This document shows, piece after piece, positions 1-8,007 of a stretch of DNA of 37,583 nucleotides. Position 1 is the stretch's first letter. Each line of letters starts with the position of its first letter. The translations under genes were made by a program, and so were the position numbers. Source of the DNA: an uncultured Bacteroidales bacterium (GTDB lineage: Bacteria > Bacteroidota > Bacteroidia > Bacteroidales > P3); contig CAMOFI010000007.1 in assembly GCA_946613135.1 (NCBI GenBank), forward strand, positions 1 through 37,583, given 5' to 3'. The notes beneath the pieces were generated by a model that worked only from the letters and a program-made list of their open reading frames with translations, searched no databases and was not told where the DNA came from.

Positions 1-482
1 GGGTTGACACGTTCGGGACTATAGCCTACAAAGAATCCCTCATTATATGGCAGCATTGACGCTTCCCTCAATACTGGAACACAAACCTCCTCGGTCACTC
101 CGGGATATACAGTCGACTCGTATATCACCACATCTCCTTCTTTCAGAACCGATCCTACCATACGGCTGGCATTGATCAGAGGCGACAGGTCCGGACGGTT
201 GTCGCAGTCCACCGGTGTGGGAACAGTCACTATATATACATTACACCCTGCCGCTTCGGCGACATTGTTTACGCATCGCAACATTCCGCTTTCCAGGGCC
301 GATTCCAAGCAGGATTTCGACACCTCGCCCGTACGGTCGTCGCCTTCGCTTATCGACAGCACCCTGCCAGCATCTATATCTAAACCTACGACAGGATAGC
401 GCGACGCAAAAAGGCACGCCAACGGGAGGCCCACATATCCGAGACCGACAACACATATCTTTATTTCGTCAAGTGGTTTCAT
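1..482 (-). CDS. wbpA: Nucleotide-sugar dehydrogenase, WbpA/WbpO/TviB type (partial)
   Basis: Likely oxidises C6 of a UDP-N-acetylhexosamine to the uronic acid with NAD+, the first step of the UDP-diacetamido-glucuronate route. Only the first 160 residues are in the window; the 3' part lies beyond the left edge. The N-terminus has the Rossmann motif VVGLGYVGLPLA. Further on come TVPTPVD, YESTVYPG and, at the edge, GYSPERVN, a run typical of the WbpO/TviB/WbpA group of UDP-HexNAc dehydrogenases. The catalytic Cys region is not visible. The ATG overlaps the stop codon of the upstream aminotransferase as ATGA, so translation is probably coupled. I assign WbpA from context, because the next three genes are WbpE, WbpD and WbpB homologues. 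From sequence alone, UDP-GlcNAc and UDP-GalNAc/ManNAc substrates cannot be separated. Confidence 0.88.
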   Translation of the reverse strand, partial: MKPLDEIKICVVGLGYVGLPLACLFASRYPVVGLDIDAGRVLSISEGDDRTGEVSKSCLESALESGMLRCVNNVAEAAGCNVYIVTVPTPVDCDNRPDLSPLINASRMVGSVLKEGDVVIYESTVYPGVTEEVCVPVLREASMLPYNEGFFVGYSPERVN

Positions 483-1573
483 ATTGCTGATGCTACTGAT
501 TCTATTTCTTCGTCTGTCATATAGGGGTACATCGGGAGGGAGAGTACCGTTTTTGTCAGCTCGTCGGCCACAGGGCAGGGAGTCTGTTTTAGGTGGGCAA
601 AGGCCGTCTGGCGGCTCAAGGTCCGGGGATAGTATATCATCGACGGGATGCCGGCAGCCCTGAGGCGTGCCTGCACTTCGTCGCGGTTTGGCATCTGTAT
701 GGTGTATTGCGCCCACGAAGAGCAGTAGCCCTTGGGAACGATGGGGGTCTTCACCTTGCCCGAAAGCAACTCGGTGTAGCGTTCGGCAATGCGGTTCACG
801 GTCTCCAGTTCGTCGTCGAAATGACGCAACTTGACCTGAAGCACAGCCGCCTGGAGAGTGTCAAGGCGCGAGTTGAGGCCAATGCGGACGTTGTCGTATT
901 TATCTGTACCTCTGCCGTGTACACGCAGCGAGCGCAGCAGGGCAGCATAGTCGTCACTATGGGTAAAAATGGCACCGCCATCACCATAGCAGCCCAGAGG
1001 CTTGGCCGGGAAGAAGGAGGTAGTGCTGATTTCGCCAAAGGAACAGGCACGCTTGCCATTGATGCTGCTGCCAAAGCCTTGTGCGCCGTCTTCGACAAGT
1101 ATAAGTCCACGTTCTCTACAGTAGCCAACCAAGAAATCATATTCTGCCGGCTGTCCGAAAAGGTCAACAGCGATGACCGCCTTGGGCGCGAACTTCCCTC
1201 TATTCCGTATGGCGGTAAGTTTTTCGTTGAGGTCGGAAGTATCGATATTGAATGTCGCACGATCGACGTCGACAAACACCGGTACTGCTCCAACCATAGC
1301 CACAGCTTCAGCTGTGGCAAAGAAGGTGAAGTCGGGCACAAAGACAGCATCGCCGGGACCGATACCCAGAGCCATCAGCGAAAGCCGCAGTGCATCGGTG
1401 CCGCTGGCACAGGTGATGCAATGTTTCACGCCCACATAGTCGGCCAGCTGGCGTTCCAATCCGGCCACCACGTCGCCGAGTATGAACGAACCCGAAGCGG
1501 CAACACCGAGCAGCGCTGCATCGATTTCGGCCTTCATTGCCTCGTACTGTCTATGTAGATCCCGAAACTGCAT
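479..1573 (-). CDS. wbpE: DegT/DnrJ/EryC1 aminotransferase, WbpE-like
   Basis: PLP-dependent sugar aminotransferase of 364 aa, the normal length for the family. It probably converts the UDP-3-keto-glucuronate intermediate to the 3-amino sugar, using glutamate as amino donor. Visible marks are CASGTDAL (about residues 55-62, phosphate binding), EDGAQGFGS (161-169, with the Asp that contacts the pyridine ring), and TTSFFPAKPLG with the PLP-forming Lys at about 191, followed by GDGGA. It starts 3 nt after the acetyltransferase stop and its own stop overlaps the dehydrogenase start. P. gingivalis PorR belongs to this family and is needed for anionic LPS and surface attachment of T9SS cargo. Family is certain. 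The exact substrate is inferred from the WbpA/B/D neighbours. Confidence 0.9.
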   Translation of the reverse strand: MQFRDLHRQYEAMKAEIDAALLGVAASGSFILGDVVAGLERQLADYVGVKHCITCASGTDALRLSLMALGIGPGDAVFVPDFTFFATAEAVAMVGAVPVFVDVDRATFNIDTSDLNEKLTAIRNRGKFAPKAVIAVDLFGQPAEYDFLVGYCRERGLILVEDGAQGFGSSINGKRACSFGEISTTSFFPAKPLGCYGDGGAIFTHSDDYAALLRSLRVHGRGTDKYDNVRIGLNSRLDTLQAAVLQVKLRHFDDELETVNRIAERYTELLSGKVKTPIVPKGYCSSWAQYTIQMPNRDEVQARLRAAGIPSMIYYPRTLSRQTAFAHLKQTPCPVADELTKTVLSLPMYPYMTDEEIESVASAI

Positions 1574-1576
1574 CGA

Positions 1577-2056
1577 CTATTCCTCCACTTTACCTATTAT
1601 TTTTGCCGGAACGCCGGCCACTATTGCATAATCGGGCACATCTTTGGTCACCACTGCGCCGGCACCAACAAGGGCATGGCGACCAATGGTGTGGCCGCAG
1701 ACGATGGTGGCGTTGGCGCCTATCGAAGCACCCTCGCGGACCAAGGTGCGCTCGTAGTGGCCATTGGCCGGTCGATCCATACGCGGCATCAGCACGTTGG
1801 TGAAGACACAGCTGGGTCCAAGAAAAACATTATCCTCAATCTCAACACCCTCGTAGACCGAGACATTATTCTGTATGCGCACTCCGTTGCCGATGCGGAC
1901 ATTGGGGCCTATGTTGACATTCTGCCCCAACGAACAGCGTTCGCCAAGAACAGCGCCACTCTGGATATGGCAGAAATGCCACACCTTGGTGCCGGCTCCG
2001 ATGGTAACGCCATCGTCGACATAGCTGCTCTCGTGTATGAATACCTGTTCTACCAT
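1577..2056 (-). CDS. wbpD: Hexapeptide-repeat N-acetyltransferase, WbpD-like
   Basis: Left-handed beta-helix acyltransferase of 159 aa, expected to acetylate the 3-amino group of the UDP-amino-glucuronate with acetyl-CoA in the cytoplasm. Hexapeptide repeats run through most of the protein (for example [52 protein letters not shown]). The end [10 protein letters not shown] is the usual C-terminal signature of this fold. The insert [12 protein letters not shown] resembles that seen in WbpD/WlbB proteins. The start overlaps the end of the WbpB-like gene by 7 nt. The family call is firm; substrate rests on the operon. Confidence 0.88.
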   Translation of the reverse strand: MVEQVFIHESSYVDDGVTIGAGTKVWHFCHIQSGAVLGERCSLGQNVNIGPNVRIGNGVRIQNNVSVYEGVEIEDNVFLGPSCVFTNVLMPRMDRPANGHYERTLVREGASIGANATIVCGHTIGRHALVGAGAVVTKDVPDYAIVAGVPAKIIGKVEE

Positions 2057-3015
2057 CCGAATGGGTGTTTGGTTAATGGATACTTGGCCAGTGGGTGATA
2101 GTCACCCACAAGGCCGACGGGTTGTGCATTGCGTATATCGTGCACTATCTGTATGCAGTTGCGGGCTTCGGAAATCGAGAATCCCTCTCCTGCCAATATT
2201 TTTTCATAGCTTTGGGTATGCAGTTCTGTGAAACCTTGGCTGAACTCAAATTCCTCGCCGTCGACATATATGGCACGGAAGGTGCGTTTGCCCTGCGACG
2301 TGGCCTCCTGCGGAAGGGTATCGGCATTGATGCTCAAGAAATAACGCACACGGGCCCGCTGCAACTCCAAATAGCCCGCCACGCGGTCGTGCGAAGCAAC
2401 GTGGACGACATTTTTCGTAACGTCGCCGAAAATCCAACTCAACATATCGTAGAAATGGACTCCTATGTTGGTGGCAACGCCTCCGCTTTTGTGCACATCG
2501 CCCTTCCAAGAGGCATAGTACCAGTTGCCTCGCGACGTGATGTACGTCAGGTCGACATCATACACTTTATCCTTCGGCCCATTCAATATTTTTTCGCGCA
2601 GAGCAACCACCGAGGGATGCAAACGAAGCTGGAGTATGGTGTATGCTTTGCGTCCTGTCTCCTGCTCCACGCGTTCCAGACCATCGATGTTCCATGGATT
2701 CAGCACAACAGGTTTTTCGCATATCACATCGGCTCCAAGACGCAGACCATATCGTGTATGGGCATCGTGGAGATAATTGGGCGTGCACACCGACACATAG
2801 TCCAACGCCTCACCTCTGCCCTTCAGCAGACTGTTATGACGGTCGAAAAGTTCCTGTTCCGTAAAAAAAGCAGCCTCCGGGAAATATGAGTCGAGTATGC
2901 CTACACTGTCACAACGGTCATAGGCCGAGAGCAAGCGGTTGCCTGTCTCTTTGATGGCTTTGAGATGACGCGGGGCAACATAGCCCCCAACTCCTATGAC
3001 AGCAAAATTTTTCAT
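2050..3015 (-). CDS. wbpB: Gfo/Idh/MocA oxidoreductase, WbpB-like
   Basis: NAD-dependent sugar dehydrogenase of 321 aa. In the Wbp pathway this enzyme oxidises C3 of UDP-GlcNAc-uronate to the 3-keto compound used by WbpE. The N-terminus [15 protein letters not shown] is strongly characteristic of WbpB/WlbA proteins. The conserved [10 protein letters not shown] stretch contains the Glu-Lys-Pro motif (about 100-102). The C-terminal half has [20 protein letters not shown], the substrate-binding helix with its conserved His. The start overlaps the stop of the sugar-phosphate transferase as ATGA. With wbpA, wbpD and wbpE it forms an uninterrupted four-gene pathway block. Confidence 0.9.
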   Translation of the reverse strand: MKNFAVIGVGGYVAPRHLKAIKETGNRLLSAYDRCDSVGILDSYFPEAAFFTEQELFDRHNSLLKGRGEALDYVSVCTPNYLHDAHTRYGLRLGADVICEKPVVLNPWNIDGLERVEQETGRKAYTILQLRLHPSVVALREKILNGPKDKVYDVDLTYITSRGNWYYASWKGDVHKSGGVATNIGVHFYDMLSWIFGDVTKNVVHVASHDRVAGYLELQRARVRYFLSINADTLPQEATSQGKRTFRAIYVDGEEFEFSQGFTELHTQSYEKILAGEGFSISEARNCIQIVHDIRNAQPVGLVGDYHPLAKYPLTKHPFGW

Positions 3016-4205
3016 TTGATCCTATGTGTAATCCTACGGGCACGCGGTCCGTCTAATATACGTCCGATTAAACTGCCTATCTTGTCAAGTCCCGACGATA
3101 TGGTTTCGTTCATGCGGCTTATGGCAAAATAGACGTGGTGATAGCGGTCGCGAAGCCAGGACAACATAAAGTATGGGCCCCACAAAAACACCACGCCAAA
3201 CAGTAACGTCAGGAAAAACTGCACCGTGATGTTCATCCCAGTTCGCGCAGTAACAAACCAAAGGGCAAGGACAACAATATTCAAAAAGACTATTGTCAGC
3301 GTGGTCATCAAATGGCTCATGCCGCAATCGACAAAAACATGGTGCAGGTGTGTACGGTCGGGAAGGAACGGCGAATGGCCATGCATAAGTCTTAATGCCG
3401 CGACCCTCACGAGATCAAATATCACAGCCGACAGCAATGCTACAGTAAAACTCACAAAATAGGAATCAATAACATACAGCTTCACGCCCGATATAAATGT
3501 ATCTGGACACGCCGAAATGAATATGAAAAAGCCAAGCACCAGCGATCCTGAGTCGCCCATGTACATCTTGTATCGCTTCGAGAACACGTTGAAAAAGAAG
3601 AAAGCCAACATAATACCCACAAAGACGAACGACACAATGGCCTGTGTGATGAATCCGTGCCCGATGTTCCAAACTCCCATAACCGCTCCTGTCAATACTC
3701 CGAGCCCCGACGCCAATCCATCGATACCGTCAATGAAATTGACACCATTCAACAGCAGCAAACCGGCATATACCGTCAGCAGATACGACAGCCACATGGG
3801 TAGACCACCTATTCCAAACAGGCCATAGAGAGAATAGACACCATAGTTTCCGGCAAAAAACAAGAGCGACACCACCCCAATCTGCACTACAAACTTGAAC
3901 TGCCAACTAAGTCCGATACTGTCGTCAAGCAACCCGAAAATAAACATGATTACCATGACGCACATGGCCGGGAAAAACTCGTCAATTGCATAAAAGAGAT
4001 TGATGATGACCATAGTGATACACAGCACCAAGACCATGACAGTACCCCCCATTACCGCCACAGGACGCTCCTGCAGTTTGCGAGCACTGGGATGGTCTGT
4101 CAACCCCTTGCGACGCGCCATAAGCACCACCATTGGCAACAACAACGGCATCAAGACAAATGGCAGCAATGCTGAAATCCAATATATCATCTCTGGACTA
4201 ATCAT
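3012..4205 (-). CDS. WecA/WbpL-like undecaprenyl-phosphate sugar-1-phosphate transferase
   Basis: Polytopic inner-membrane enzyme of the MraY/WecA family. It is expected to start polysaccharide repeat-unit assembly by moving a HexNAc-1-phosphate from UDP-sugar to undecaprenyl phosphate. Visible motifs are FGLLDDSIGLS (Mg-binding Asp pair), NFIDGIDGLA, MGDSGS and PDRTHLHHVF (the HxHH loop), with about ten hydrophobic segments between them. I chose the ATG at 4205 (first residues MISPEMIYW), which puts the first membrane helix at the N-terminus as in relatives. The frame also extends to an ATG at 4286, which would add 27 polar residues containing three prolines encoded by a nine-C run. Which start is used is unclear. 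The C-terminal 60 residues after the last helix are cytoplasmic and basic. Confidence 0.88.
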   Translation of the reverse strand: MISPEMIYWISALLPFVLMPLLLPMVVLMARRKGLTDHPSARKLQERPVAVMGGTVMVLVLCITMVIINLFYAIDEFFPAMCVMVIMFIFGLLDDSIGLSWQFKFVVQIGVVSLLFFAGNYGVYSLYGLFGIGGLPMWLSYLLTVYAGLLLLNGVNFIDGIDGLASGLGVLTGAVMGVWNIGHGFITQAIVSFVFVGIMLAFFFFNVFSKRYKMYMGDSGSLVLGFFIFISACPDTFISGVKLYVIDSYFVSFTVALLSAVIFDLVRVAALRLMHGHSPFLPDRTHLHHVFVDCGMSHLMTTLTIVFLNIVVLALWFVTARTGMNITVQFFLTLLFGVVFLWGPYFMLSWLRDRYHHVYFAISRMNETISSGLDKIGSLIGRILDGPRARRITHRIK

Positions 4206-4268
4206 AGTTACAACATTTATGTCTCTCACCACATCCAACAACGTGACAACGGAAGTATTGGCTGATAT

Positions 4269-4277
4269 GGGGGGGGG
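4269..4277 (-). repeat. Nine-base poly-C tract at start of the WecA-like gene
   Basis: Nine consecutive G on the plus strand (C on the coding strand), located 4 codons after a possible ATG at 4286 and 63 nt before the preferred ATG at 4205. With nine C the upstream ATG reads in frame into the transferase. With ten C that frame ends at a TAG that overlaps the ATG at 4205, and with eight C it ends sooner at a TGA. The tract could therefore tune or switch translation by slippage. That is inference from sequence only. Confidence 0.8.
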
Positions 4278-4312
4278 TAAAAACATTTAGAATAAACTAC
4301 TTACAGATAATA

Positions 4313-5443
4313 TTAACGATTTGCATACATCGACTCATAATATTTTTCATATTCTCCGCTGGTGATATTGTCCATCCAATCCTGGTTGTCAAGATACCAA
4401 CGCACCGTCTTCTCGATGCCCTCCTCGAACTGAAGGCTCGGTTCCCAGCCCAGCTCACGCTGCAGCTTCGAGCTGTCGATGGCATAACGCATATCGTGAC
4501 CGGCTCTGTCAGTAACATAGGTTATAAGGTCCATGTCGGCTCCCTCCGGACGGTTCAGTAGGCGGTCGACCGTATTGATGAGCACCTTGATGATGTCAAT
4601 ATTCTTCCACTCGTTGAATCCGCCTATGTTGTAGGTCTCAGCTATCTTGCCTTTGTGGAAGATGAGGTCGATGGCACGGGCATGGTCTTCGACATAGAGC
4701 CAGTCGCGAACATTCTCGCCCTTACCATATACCGGCAACGGTTTGCGATGACGTATATTATTAATAAACAACGGTATCAGTTTCTCAGGAAACTGATATG
4801 GTCCATAATTGTTCGAACAGTTTGTCACTATGGTAGGCATGCCATAGGTGTCGTGAAATGCACGCACAAAATGGTCGCTGCTTGCTTTTGCGGCACTATA
4901 CGGACTATGGGGCATATACTTCAGATCCTCGGTGAAGAACTTGTCGCCGTATGCCATATGGTGCTTGCCGCTCGAGGCCTTGGTTGTAAACGGTGCCTCT
5001 ATGCCGTCGGGGTGGGTCATCTCCAATGCTCCATACACCTCGTCGGTAGAGATATGATAGAAGCGCTTGCCTTCATATTTCTCCGGCAACGACTCCCAAT
5101 ACAGCTTGGCAGCCTGCAACATGCTCAAGGTTCCCATAACGTTTGTCTTTGCAAACGTGAACGGGTCCTTGATGCTGCGGTCCACATGACTCTCTGCTGC
5201 AAGGTGTATGACACCATCGATATGTTCGCGCTGCATCAGCGCATAGATGGTATCGAAATCACAAATGTCGGCCTTTACAAAAGTATAGTTGGGCTTGTTC
5301 TCAATATCCTTCAAGTTGGCCAGATTGCCAGCATATGTCAATTTGTCGACATTGAAGATGTGATACTCGGGATACTTGTTGACAAACAGTTTTACGACAT
5401 GGGTCCCGATGAATCCGGCGCCACCAGTGATGATGATGTTCAT
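4313..5443 (-). CDS. rfbB: dTDP-glucose 4,6-dehydratase (RmlB)
   Basis: Second step of dTDP-L-rhamnose synthesis: dTDP-glucose to dTDP-4-keto-6-deoxyglucose, using bound NAD. Extended SDR fold of 376 aa with TGGAGFIGTH at the N-terminus, STDEVYG (Thr133-Asp134-Glu135, the catalytic acid/base set) and the YxxxK pair Tyr182/Lys186. It is slightly longer than the E. coli enzyme. The extra residues lie between about 140 and 175, an insertion common in Bacteroidales RmlB. It lies 53 nt after rfbD and 26-107 nt before the transferase, depending on that gene's start. Confidence 0.96.
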   Translation of the reverse strand: MNIIITGGAGFIGTHVVKLFVNKYPEYHIFNVDKLTYAGNLANLKDIENKPNYTFVKADICDFDTIYALMQREHIDGVIHLAAESHVDRSIKDPFTFAKTNVMGTLSMLQAAKLYWESLPEKYEGKRFYHISTDEVYGALEMTHPDGIEAPFTTKASSGKHHMAYGDKFFTEDLKYMPHSPYSAAKASSDHFVRAFHDTYGMPTIVTNCSNNYGPYQFPEKLIPLFINNIRHRKPLPVYGKGENVRDWLYVEDHARAIDLIFHKGKIAETYNIGGFNEWKNIDIIKVLINTVDRLLNRPEGADMDLITYVTDRAGHDMRYAIDSSKLQRELGWEPSLQFEEGIEKTVRWYLDNQDWMDNITSGEYEKYYESMYANR

Positions 5444-5496
5444 AGCTTATTGATTTTGATTATTACTATTCTAATTAATATGATATATTATATATA

Positions 5497-6384
5497 CTAT
5501 TCCTCAACACGCGGACTGTCTGCTCCTCTCAGGTTTGCAAGACACCTGCCCAGCGAGTCGGTCCAGTATGGTATTTCTATTCTGAAGGTTCGTTTTATCT
5601 TTGTCTTGTCAAGCACCGAATACGGGGGACGTTCCACTTTGCTGGGGAACTCGTCACTATGGCATGGCTCTATGCGACAAGCAGTAAGTCCCGACTGGCG
5701 AGCTATCTCCTTGGCAAAGTCGTACCAGCTGCATACTCCCTCGTCGCTGAAATGGTAGAATCCGTCATGATTTCTGTACTGCTCACTCTCCACTATGTCA
5801 TACACCACTCGTGCCAAGTCGCCAGCATAGGTAGGGGTGCCTACCTGGTCAAACACCACTTTGCACGACGCCTTTTCTTCGAAAATGCGCAGCATGGTCT
5901 TAACAAAATTCTTCCCATACTCGCTATACAGCCATCCGGTGCGGATAACCATAAAGTGACATCCCATCTCCTCTATGGCTTGTTCGCCACGCAACTTGGT
6001 TCGGCCATAGGCACCAGTAGGGTTCAATGTGGCATCCTCGCTACAGGGACGGTTGTGGTCGCCGCCACCGAACACATAGTCTGTCGAAAAGTGGATTAAT
6101 GTTCCACCGCTCACTTTCATGGCATCGGCCATGTATCGGACTGACGTATTGTTAATCAGGTCGGCATTTTCCTCGTCATCCTCAGCAGCTTCCACATTGG
6201 TGTAGGCTGCACAATTGACTATGACCGATATACCGTTGGTAAGAACAAAATTGAACACAGCATCGCGCCGCGTTATATCCAACTCCTCAACATCTGTGAA
6301 GAAATAGCGATGTTGCGACTGCTCTCCCAAAAGCCGTATATGGCTCCCTAATTGTCCGTTGGCCCCCGTTACAAGGATATTCAT
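5497..6384 (-). CDS. rfbD: dTDP-4-dehydrorhamnose reductase (RmlD)
   Basis: Last step of dTDP-L-rhamnose synthesis: reduction of the 4-keto sugar with NADPH/NADH. Protein of 295 aa with the N-terminal nucleotide motif TGANGQLGSH, the catalytic Thr in FSTDYVF (about 101) and the YxxxK pair in AYGRTKLRGE (Tyr126, Lys130). IRTGWLYSEYGKNF and VFDQVGTPTYA are further RmlD signatures. It sits between rfbC and rfbB with 66- and 53-nt gaps, and all four rml genes are together, so the pathway is complete here. Confidence 0.95.
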   Translation of the reverse strand: MNILVTGANGQLGSHIRLLGEQSQHRYFFTDVEELDITRRDAVFNFVLTNGISVIVNCAAYTNVEAAEDDEENADLINNTSVRYMADAMKVSGGTLIHFSTDYVFGGGDHNRPCSEDATLNPTGAYGRTKLRGEQAIEEMGCHFMVIRTGWLYSEYGKNFVKTMLRIFEEKASCKVVFDQVGTPTYAGDLARVVYDIVESEQYRNHDGFYHFSDEGVCSWYDFAKEIARQSGLTACRIEPCHSDEFPSKVERPPYSVLDKTKIKRTFRIEIPYWTDSLGRCLANLRGADSPRVEE

Positions 6385-6450
6385 GGTTGAACTGTGAATT
6401 ATATATTGATTTATAATGAGTCGTGACGTTAAGCTTATTTATTCGCTCTT

Positions 6451-7053
6451 TTATAAAGAGTTATCCTCTTCAGTCTTCAAACCGCCCTGCTTGTCTGTCT
6501 CTTCTTTCCTGACTTCCAACGAGCTGAAAAGAGGGTGGTTCCTGTCTTTTTCCGAAAGGATGATCTTGTCCGACGGAATAAGCCAGTCTATGCCGAGCTC
6601 TGGGTCGTTCCACGCTATGGCTCCCTCAGAAGCGGGATTATAGAACGAGTCACACTTGTATTGGAATATAACCTCGTCGCTCAACACCGAAAAGCCATGG
6701 GCAAAACCTTTGGGTATGAAAAACTGGCGGTGGCTCTCCGCCGTCAGATGAACTGCCACATATTTGCCAAACGTCTCGGAACGCGGACGTATATCCACCG
6801 CAACGTCGAGCACCTCTCCTTTCACCACGCGCACCAGTTTGCTCTGGGCATGTGGCGGACGCTGGAAATGAAGGCCCCTCACCACTCCATAGCACGACTT
6901 CGACTCGTTGTCCTGCACAAAATGAACCTTGAAACCGGTCTTCTCGCGGAATTCTCGCTCATTGAAACTCTCATAAAAATATCCTCGCTCGTCTCCGTAC
7001 AGCGTAGGCTCTATTATCAACACACCTGGTATTTCTGTCTTGGTTATTTCCAT
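6451..7053 (-). CDS. rfbC: dTDP-4-dehydrorhamnose 3,5-epimerase (RmlC)
   Basis: Third step of dTDP-L-rhamnose synthesis, a cofactor-free double epimerisation in a cupin fold. Protein of 200 aa. The catalytic His is in GVVRGLHFQRPPHAQ (His62), and the substrate tyrosines are in FQYKCDSFYNPASEGAIAWND (two lines of the motif, Tyr132 and Tyr138). The last 15 or so residues are a charged tail not shared with the core fold. The ATG at 7053 lies 75 nt after the rfbA stop. Confidence 0.95.
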   Translation of the reverse strand: MEITKTEIPGVLIIEPTLYGDERGYFYESFNEREFREKTGFKVHFVQDNESKSCYGVVRGLHFQRPPHAQSKLVRVVKGEVLDVAVDIRPRSETFGKYVAVHLTAESHRQFFIPKGFAHGFSVLSDEVIFQYKCDSFYNPASEGAIAWNDPELGIDWLIPSDKIILSEKDRNHPLFSSLEVRKEETDKQGGLKTEEDNSL

Positions 7054-7128
7054 ATTTTAGTTTCTATTAGTTGTTTTAGTTCGATCTTTACCATTCATTC
7101 TGCCGCATCTGTCCACATTATGGCTTCA

Positions 7129-8007
7129 CTATCTGTTCTTTATCAGTGAAAGCAGGTATTGCCCATACTGGTTTTTTGCCATAGGTTTGGCTATGCGTTC
7201 CAGATCGTCGTCGCCTATCCAGCCTTTCTCGTAGGCAATACTCTCGAGGCATGCTATCTTCAACCCTTGACGTTTTTCAATAACCTCTATAAAGGTCGAT
7301 GCCTCCGACAGCGAATCGTGCGTGCCGGTATCCAACCACGCGAAACCACGCCCCAACAGCTTCACTTTCAAATCACCATCGTTAAGAAACGCCTGATTTA
7401 CACTCGTTATCTCCAACTCTCCACGAAGTGACGGCTTTATGCTCTTGGCAATCTCCACCACCTTGTTGGGATAGAAATACAACCCGACAACAGCATAATT
7501 AGACTTCGGTTGTTGGGGCTTCTCCTCTATCGACAGCACGTTGCCGTGGCCATCAAACTCTGCCACTCCATATCGCTGCGGGTCTGCCACCCAGTATCCA
7601 AATACCGTGGCTTTGTGCTCCTCCTCGGCCGACGCTACAGCCTCACGGAGCAGACGCGAAAATCCAGAACCCTGGAAGATATTGTCGCCAAGCACGAGAC
7701 ACACACTGTCGTCCCCTATAAAATCTTCTCCTATAATGAATGCCTGAGCCAATCCGTCGGGTGATGGCTGTTCGGCATACGAAAAACGGACTCCAAAGTC
7801 GCTCCCGTCTCCTAACAGTCGACGGAAAGCCGGAAGGTCTGTCGGCGTCGAGATAATCAGTATGTCGCGTATGCCGGCCAACATCAGTGCCGAGATGGGA
7901 TAGTATACCATCGGCTTGTCGTAGATAGGCAACAGCTGCTTGCTGACTCCCTTTGTTATAGGATACAGGCGGGGCCCAGACCCGCCTGCCAATACTATTC
8001 CTTTCAT
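7129..8007 (-). CDS. rfbA: Glucose-1-phosphate thymidylyltransferase (RmlA)
   Basis: Makes dTDP-glucose from glucose-1-phosphate and dTTP, the first and regulated step of rhamnose synthesis. Length 292 aa, as expected. Visible are [13 protein letters not shown] at the N-terminus, [24 protein letters not shown] (the Mg-binding Asp), [19 protein letters not shown] and [14 protein letters not shown]. The nucleotide loop normally reads GGSGTRL; here codon 12 is CCC and gives Pro in place of Thr, while Arg13 is kept. The start overlaps the Wzc stop as ATGA. Confidence 0.95.
   Translation of the reverse strand: MKGIVLAGGSGPRLYPITKGVSKQLLPIYDKPMVYYPISALMLAGIRDILIISTPTDLPAFRRLLGDGSDFGVRFSYAEQPSPDGLAQAFIIGEDFIGDDSVCLVLGDNIFQGSGFSRLLREAVASAEEEHKATVFGYWVADPQRYGVAEFDGHGNVLSIEEKPQQPKSNYAVVGLYFYPNKVVEIAKSIKPSLRGELEITSVNQAFLNDGDLKVKLLGRGFAWLDTGTHDSLSEASTFIEVIEKRQGLKIACLESIAYEKGWIGDDDLERIAKPMAKNQYGQYLLSLIKNR

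Noticed and set aside
593-1558. Plus-strand frame of 321 codons opposite the aminotransferase
   Set aside because: The minus strand encodes a full PLP aminotransferase with all motifs; this frame has no recognisable domain.
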